A model generated the notes under the pieces. The model did not search any database and had not been told where the DNA came from. It saw only the letters and a program-made list of their open reading frames with translations. The translations under genes and the position numbers were made by a program. This document shows, piece after piece, positions 59,401 through 64,000 of a stretch of DNA of 64,000 nt. This DNA is from Iris pallida (lineage: Eukaryota > Streptophyta > Magnoliopsida > Asparagales > Iridaceae), in assembly GCA_029216955.1 (NCBI GenBank), contig JANAVB010023996.1:16916142-16980141 (forward strand), given 5' to 3'. Position 1 is the first letter of the stretch, and the number at the start of each line of letters is the position of its first letter.

Positions 59401-59592
59401 CAAATTCAAATCAAGGAAAAAAGTGAATCAAAATAAGGAAAAGGAGTTTAAATCGGAATTCAAAATGAGATTCTCAAGGGTCATCCCAGGAATCTCTCAA
59501 GGAATCCTAACAGTGATTGAGTATCCTCTCATCCTAACATCTTAATTTATATATCCTATAGCAGGCTCGTAGTAGTACAACTAAGTCGTTGC
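56409..59592 (-). mobile_element. Internal region of element F: non-coding
   Basis: The minus strand ends in the tract AAGGTGGGTAGAGT (56422-56409) after TTTCGAGGACGAAATTT. At the other end, 59592-59500 (minus) matches the leader of A and B just after their primer site: CTACGAGCCTGC, GATACTCAATCAC. So both ends of an internal region are present within 3.2 kb, and no gypsy protein motif is found between them. About 57300-58130 is similar to H (8150-9180). A diverged direct repeat (about 59190-59290 and 59423-59527) lies in the leader. F is best read as a large non-autonomous derivative with 3.7-kb LTRs. Confidence 0.75.
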
Positions 59593-60045
59593 TGTCACAC
59601 CCCAGAACCAGAATACTGGAGAGCGGGGGAATGACTCAGCCAGCTACGTATTATGGGTAAAAAAATACCGTATAATACGATCAATGCTGTCTAACCAGAC
59701 GAGGGGGTACATACTACATGAAAGTCTTACTATGGTCACTTCACATCTATTGTCTCAATCGTCAAACAAGAAACAGTAATAGAGAACATGTAAGATAAAG
59801 CAGTAAGGCGTCCCAAACGCTCAGTCAAAATGTTCTTGAGATCTGGCTTTACAAAATATAGCCAGATGATGTAGCAAAAATATACACAATTGTTATCAGC
59901 TGTAGTCTGACTTAATTACAATTATGTAAAAGTAAGTACAAGACAATCCGACTAACATGTCGGTGCCAAACGGCTAAGTATAAAGTAAATAACAAAATCA
60001 GCGGTGAAGTAAGGGACCCACTCGAGTCCTCCTGCGATCATTCCC

Positions 60046-60104
60046 CTAGTATTGACCATCTTGGAGGTAGAAGTAAGCTGAGTCCTCGGGAACCGGCTCT
60101 AAAT
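60046..60104 (-). other. Short acidic frame in the E LTR
   Basis: DLEPVPEDSAYFYLQDGQY then TAG, differing from D by P to S and H to Y. Phase, length and the CTAAC branch and acceptor before it are kept. No AUG was found. Confidence 0.4.
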
Positions 60105-61399
60105 CTGTCCATGCAAAACCAGAGAGGTTAGACCTCTAATAGCAAGTACCACAAGAAAGGACGATATGAAGGATTAAACCAGTAAGTAAGAGAATATAAT
60201 AATAGATCTCTGCTTTCCACTAGGATTCACATAACATCACGACACTTCGAACCAACCTCCCAACCAAACAAGGACAGAAGTTGGCCCGTCATGTCCTGAC
60301 ATTCTGATCATCTCAGTTAGGCAACAGAGTAGGTACAGTACACAAACAAATTATCTTGAACTGCCAATCAACTCCTACGGCTTGCTATTGTGAGTCCCAA
60401 GTTATCCTGGAATTTACGCAAATAGGGATTCCTCAGTTCTTACTATGCGCGAGCAAGGCTAGTCTATCCAGTCAATCAATTGCGCCAATCATGTAATTAG
60501 ACGAGTCCCAGCGGGACGCCTGCCGTTAATATACCATGTACAATTAATAATATAAGCAGATATCGTTCCCTGCCCGTGTGACAGATTTACAGTATCTGTG
60601 GGAACCAGCCGGCCTGTCGGGCACTACTAGTCCCAAGAGGACTGCCATGTAAGAACTCGGAAATCCATTCTCTCCATGCCATCATTATTTTATTTAACTT
60701 AATTGTCCCTACGTTGAGTAAAATCCCATGCCGTGGATCATGGTCATTCAAATAAGTACTTTCGTACGGGGTACGATATGCGCAACTCTACAACGATACA
60801 TGTGCGGCTAGGTTGTAGGTCTTACATAGCGTAATGCAACAATCAAATCTAATCACGGAGAAATCATGCCTTGACCATAAAGTACACATGCTGCTTCTGT
60901 AAAATAAATAAATAAGTAAATAAATAATTTGAAGCCTGCATGTGCCTGTATGCCAATATTCGGGATCGGCTAATCGATTACAATAGTTCATTACATGAAC
61001 GTTCTCATTCATTCAATTCAATAAGACGACTAGCCAGTCTCTTAGTTCCAACTAGGAACGCATGATCAATTTTAGTCAAGATAACCATTATTATCAATGG
61101 TGACAAGACATGAAAGTCAAATAGTATTCAGTGGAGTCGAGTCTACGACTCTCAGGGTTAAGTTCCAGTCATACTGGGTATCCATGGATCAATCAGGACA
61201 CAAGGCGCATTCCACATAACAATCTGTATTAACAATATTAACATATCATGATTTTATCAAGTTCATGCCAAAAGGCGTAAGGATTTAATAGAAGAATTAT
61301 CATGCCATCATTAAATGAATAATTTATAGAACAAATAGAAACACCCAGGTCAAGAAGTCACGCCAACAAGTCTATGCTAAGGCCAGCAAGTCACGCCAA

Positions 61400-61915
61400 G
61401 TTTAGTAGGAGTGAGCGTGAAAAGTGGTTCACGTTGGCACGCACAGCGTGAGCATGAAGGGAGATTCACGCACGCACAGCGGGAGCGTGAAATAGTAATT
61501 CACGCACTCATAATGTGAGCGTGTAAAATGATAAGAAATTCACGCACGCACGCAAAGATGTGTGCGTGACTAAAAATTCATGCACTCATGCAAAGATGTG
61601 TGCGTGACTAAAAATTCACGCACTCATGCAAAGATGTGTACGTGACTAAAAATTTACGCACTCATGCAAAGATGTGAGCGTGACTCAAAATTTACGCTAA
61701 CACGTAAGAACGTGCGCGTGACTAAAAATACACGCAGACACGTAAGAACGTGAACGTGACTAAAAATACACGCAGACACGTAAGAACGTGAGCGTAACTA
61801 AAAATACACGCAGACACGTAAGAACGTGAGCGTGACTAAAAATACACGCAGACACGTAAGAACGTGAGCGTGACTAAAAATACACGCAGACACGTAATAA
61901 CGTGAGCGTGACTCA
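61400..61915 (-). repeat. 38-bp tandem array in the E LTR
   Basis: The regular part (about 61540-61915) has roughly ten 38-bp units of the form CACGCA, spacer, GTGAGCGTGACTAAAAAT. Two successive sub-families differ in the spacer (CTCATGCAAAGATG, then GACACGTAAGAAC). Less regular units lie to the left. Each unit of the first type has inverted arms TCACGCA and TGCGTGA that could pair. It lies where D has the CATGCGGC array. Confidence 0.85.
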
Positions 61916-62549
61916 GGAACCTTCGTCCCAAGCCAGAAATGAAGTTCCCATGGTTCAGAACCCATGGACAATCGAGAATACACGCCAGGTTGGGAGATCA
62001 AAACCCATGGTCAACCGAAAACACAACAACTCAGATCTGGAAGAAACAAGCCAAAGAAATCAAAAATGCTAAGTAGTAAACTCTCTCAGGATCATGAGAG
62101 GAAGAATAATGAACCATAAAAATGGTTCTCCCAGCAAGAAGCAAGATTGCACTTGTCTGCTGTTGGTTGGTAGGTGGAGAAGTGATGAAAGGAAGAAGAA
62201 GAAGTAATGGTGAAGAATGAGAGTTATAAAGAGAGAGAAGGAGATGGGGCTTTAAATATGGAAGGGGTGGTAGGTGGGGTTGTGGGTTCGGTTCATGAGA
62301 ACCACCATGAACCCGAGAAGACCAACCTAAGACGAACCAAAAAGCAAGCCTAAAAAGCAGAGAATAACAGGAGGAATAAAATGCAGATAATAAAATTACA
62401 GGAAATTAATTGCAGGAAATAAAATGCAGATAATTAATTAACATGAAATTAAAGGAATTCAAATACAGAATAGTACATGATAAATACTAAATAAATATAC
62501 ATAAGTTGTACATGTATGAAAATACGCATTCTGGGAACGGGGAGTGACA

Positions 62550-62563
62550 TCTCTACCCACCTT
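62550..62563 (-). other. Polypurine tract of E
   Basis: On the minus strand AAGGTGGGTAGAGA precedes the LTR start TGTCACTCCCC. GAAATTTTGAGGACGAAATT lies before it. Confidence 0.85.
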
Positions 62564-62718
62564 AGAAAAATTTCGTCCTCAAAATTTCAAATCCAAGCAG
62601 GTAGAAATATCGGAGCTAAACTAATACAAGCAATTCTAGTGAGCAAGCAATCATGTTTTACCATATCAAAAGCAAGTATTATATATGTTAATTCATCAAT
62701 CCATGATATCAAGTAGCT

Positions 62719-64000
62719 CTACCCATAAGGTGATAAGCATGAAGAATCAGGACAATCAAGGTACACAGAAAGAGATATACCTTGTGAGTCAAACAGGTGT
62801 GGATACCGTGATCGGATATCATCCTCACGTTCCCACGTTGACTCTCCCAAAGAGTGATGACCCCAAGCAACACGGACAAGACTAATTGTTCGGTTCTTAA
62901 GTATCTTCTCTCTTCGGTCCAAAATGGACACAGGTTGTTCCTCGTAAGACAGGTTGGTACCAACAACCAGCTCAGAATGATCGAGGACATGGCTTGGGTT
63001 CGATACATACCTACGTAATTGAGATACATGAAACACGTCATTCACCTCTCGTAACGAAGGTGGGAGGGATAAACGATAAGCAACATTGCCTACCCGATCA
63101 AGGATAACAAATGGGCCCACGTACCGCGAACTCAATTTCCCACGAACGCCAAATCTAATGACCCCACGAGTAGGTGAGATCCGCAAGAATACGTGGTCCC
63201 CAATAGAGAACTCTAACGGCCTACGATGCTGGTCTGCCAAATGACGATGCCGGTCCTGCGTAACTCGAAGTCGCTCTCTAATTCCCTTAACCACTTCAAC
63301 TGTCTGGACAATCATTTCCGGGCCTAACATCTTCCTCTTCCCGATATTATCCTATGCAAGCGGTGACCTGCACTTCTTACCATATAGTGCTTCGAATGGC
63401 GCCATCTGGATACTGGCTTGATAACTATTGTTGTATGAGAACTCGACTAAGTGCAGGTGACTCTCCCAAGACCCTCCAAAATTTAGAGTGCAAGCTCGTA
63501 ACATATCTTCTAAAGTCTGAATCGTTCTTTCTGATTGCCCGTCCGTCTGTGGATGGTAAGCCGTGCTAAATCTTAACTTGGTACCCAGACTATGATGTAA
63601 GCTTTTCCAAAAATATGATGTAAAGCGGGTATCTCGATCCGACACAATACTGACAGGGACTCCATGCTGCCTGACTATCTGTTGCATATACAACTCTGCC
63701 AACTTTTCTACAGATTGTCCTACTCTGAAAGGAAGAAAGTGTGCTACCTTCGTAAGTCGGTCCACTATTACCCAAATAGCGTCCTTACCACTTGGTGATC
63801 TCGATAAATCGGTCACAAAGTCCATTGTAATATGCTTCCATTTCCATTCCGGGATAGGAAGCGATTGCAATAACCCAGCTGGCCTCTGTTGTTCTGCCTT
63901 CACTTGCTGACATACCAAGCAACGGAAAACAAATCTAGCTATCTCCCTCTTTATTCCGTTCCACCAGAAATGCTGCTTGATATCTTGGTACATCTTGGTC
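62719..64000 (-). pseudogene. Integrase and chromodomain of E (partial, one nonsense codon)
   Basis: From the right edge the minus strand reads [14 protein letters not shown] (zinc module), [48 protein letters not shown] and [18 protein letters not shown] at 63349-63351 replaces the Trp of WDDIGE. The frame continues (63330-62719) with MLGPEMIVQTVEVVKG, PLEFSIGDHVFLRIS without an intron, GPFVILDRV and the chromodomain (EEQPVSILDRREKIL, WEREDDIRSRYPHLF). It is very similar to D. The rest of the element lies outside the window. Confidence 0.9.

Larger units (their letters stand above)
59593..62549 (-). mobile_element. 3' LTR of element E (2957 bp)
   Basis: On plus it runs TGTCACACCCCAGAACC to GGGGAGTGACA. 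It is clearly related to the D LTR over most of its length but carries a different repeat array. Left TSD candidate is GTTGC (59588-59592). On minus it contains a TATA-like CATATTTAAAG (62260-62250), a damaged donor near 62173, an acceptor GGACAG ending at 60105 and an acidic frame (60104-60046). Confidence 0.9.

Overview
The window is nuclear DNA of a flowering plant, or a similar plant with a large repeat-rich genome. It contains no recognisable host gene. Almost every base belongs to nested Ty3/gypsy LTR retrotransposons of chromovirus type: gag with two CCHC knuckles, protease, RT, RNase H, integrase, then a GPY/F-like segment and a chromodomain. A fragment of a plant L1-type LINE is also present. 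Elements are given working letters here.

Layout. Element B (+) is the oldest layer on the left. Its 5' LTR (3329-4070 and 9585-10029) is cut by the LTR of element G (1-3328, minus, running off the left edge) and by element H (4071-9579, minus, an internally deleted copy with a perfect 5-bp TSD). B's decayed gag-pol (10291-17466) contains a solo LTR (11384-13765, TSD GTAGG). Its 3' LTR is 17554-21415. A LINE piece and a gypsy gag piece, both minus, fill 21421-23262. Element A (+) starts at 23268 with a 3.85-kb LTR, followed by gag-pol. Its integrase is interrupted at 31393 by element D (31394-50145, minus, TSD GTGTC) and resumes at 50151. D's left LTR is in turn interrupted by element C (31984-39265, +, TSD TTAAA), a very young non-autonomous element. 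The 3' LTR of A (50911-52697) is cut by element F (52698-59592 visible, minus), a long-LTR element with a non-coding interior. F is cut in its leader by element E (59593 to the right edge, minus).

Relative order. C inserted into D, D into A; F into A, E into F; G, H and the solo LTR into B. Hand counts of LTR differences agree with this order: C has about 6 differences in 2193 bp and D about 46 in 3132 bp.

Most interesting structure. (1) The long LTRs of A, B, D, E, F and G share a predicted splicing architecture: an intron, mostly with a GC donor (AG|GCRAGTA), a CTRAY branch point 23-27 nt before the AG, and a downstream exon opening an acidic reading frame in the same phase in every copy. 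B and D share an E-P-V-P motif there. No in-frame AUG was found, so translation is unproven. (2) A and B carry a short GT-AG intron at exactly the same codon boundary of integrase, absent from D and E. (3) The LTR introns hold rapidly changing GC-rich motif arrays that differ by family. (4) C, although non-autonomous, has a predicted spliced 50-codon ORF in its LTR. (5) A, B and D share a primer-binding-site candidate that I cannot match to a known tRNA, whereas C uses the ordinary initiator-Met site.
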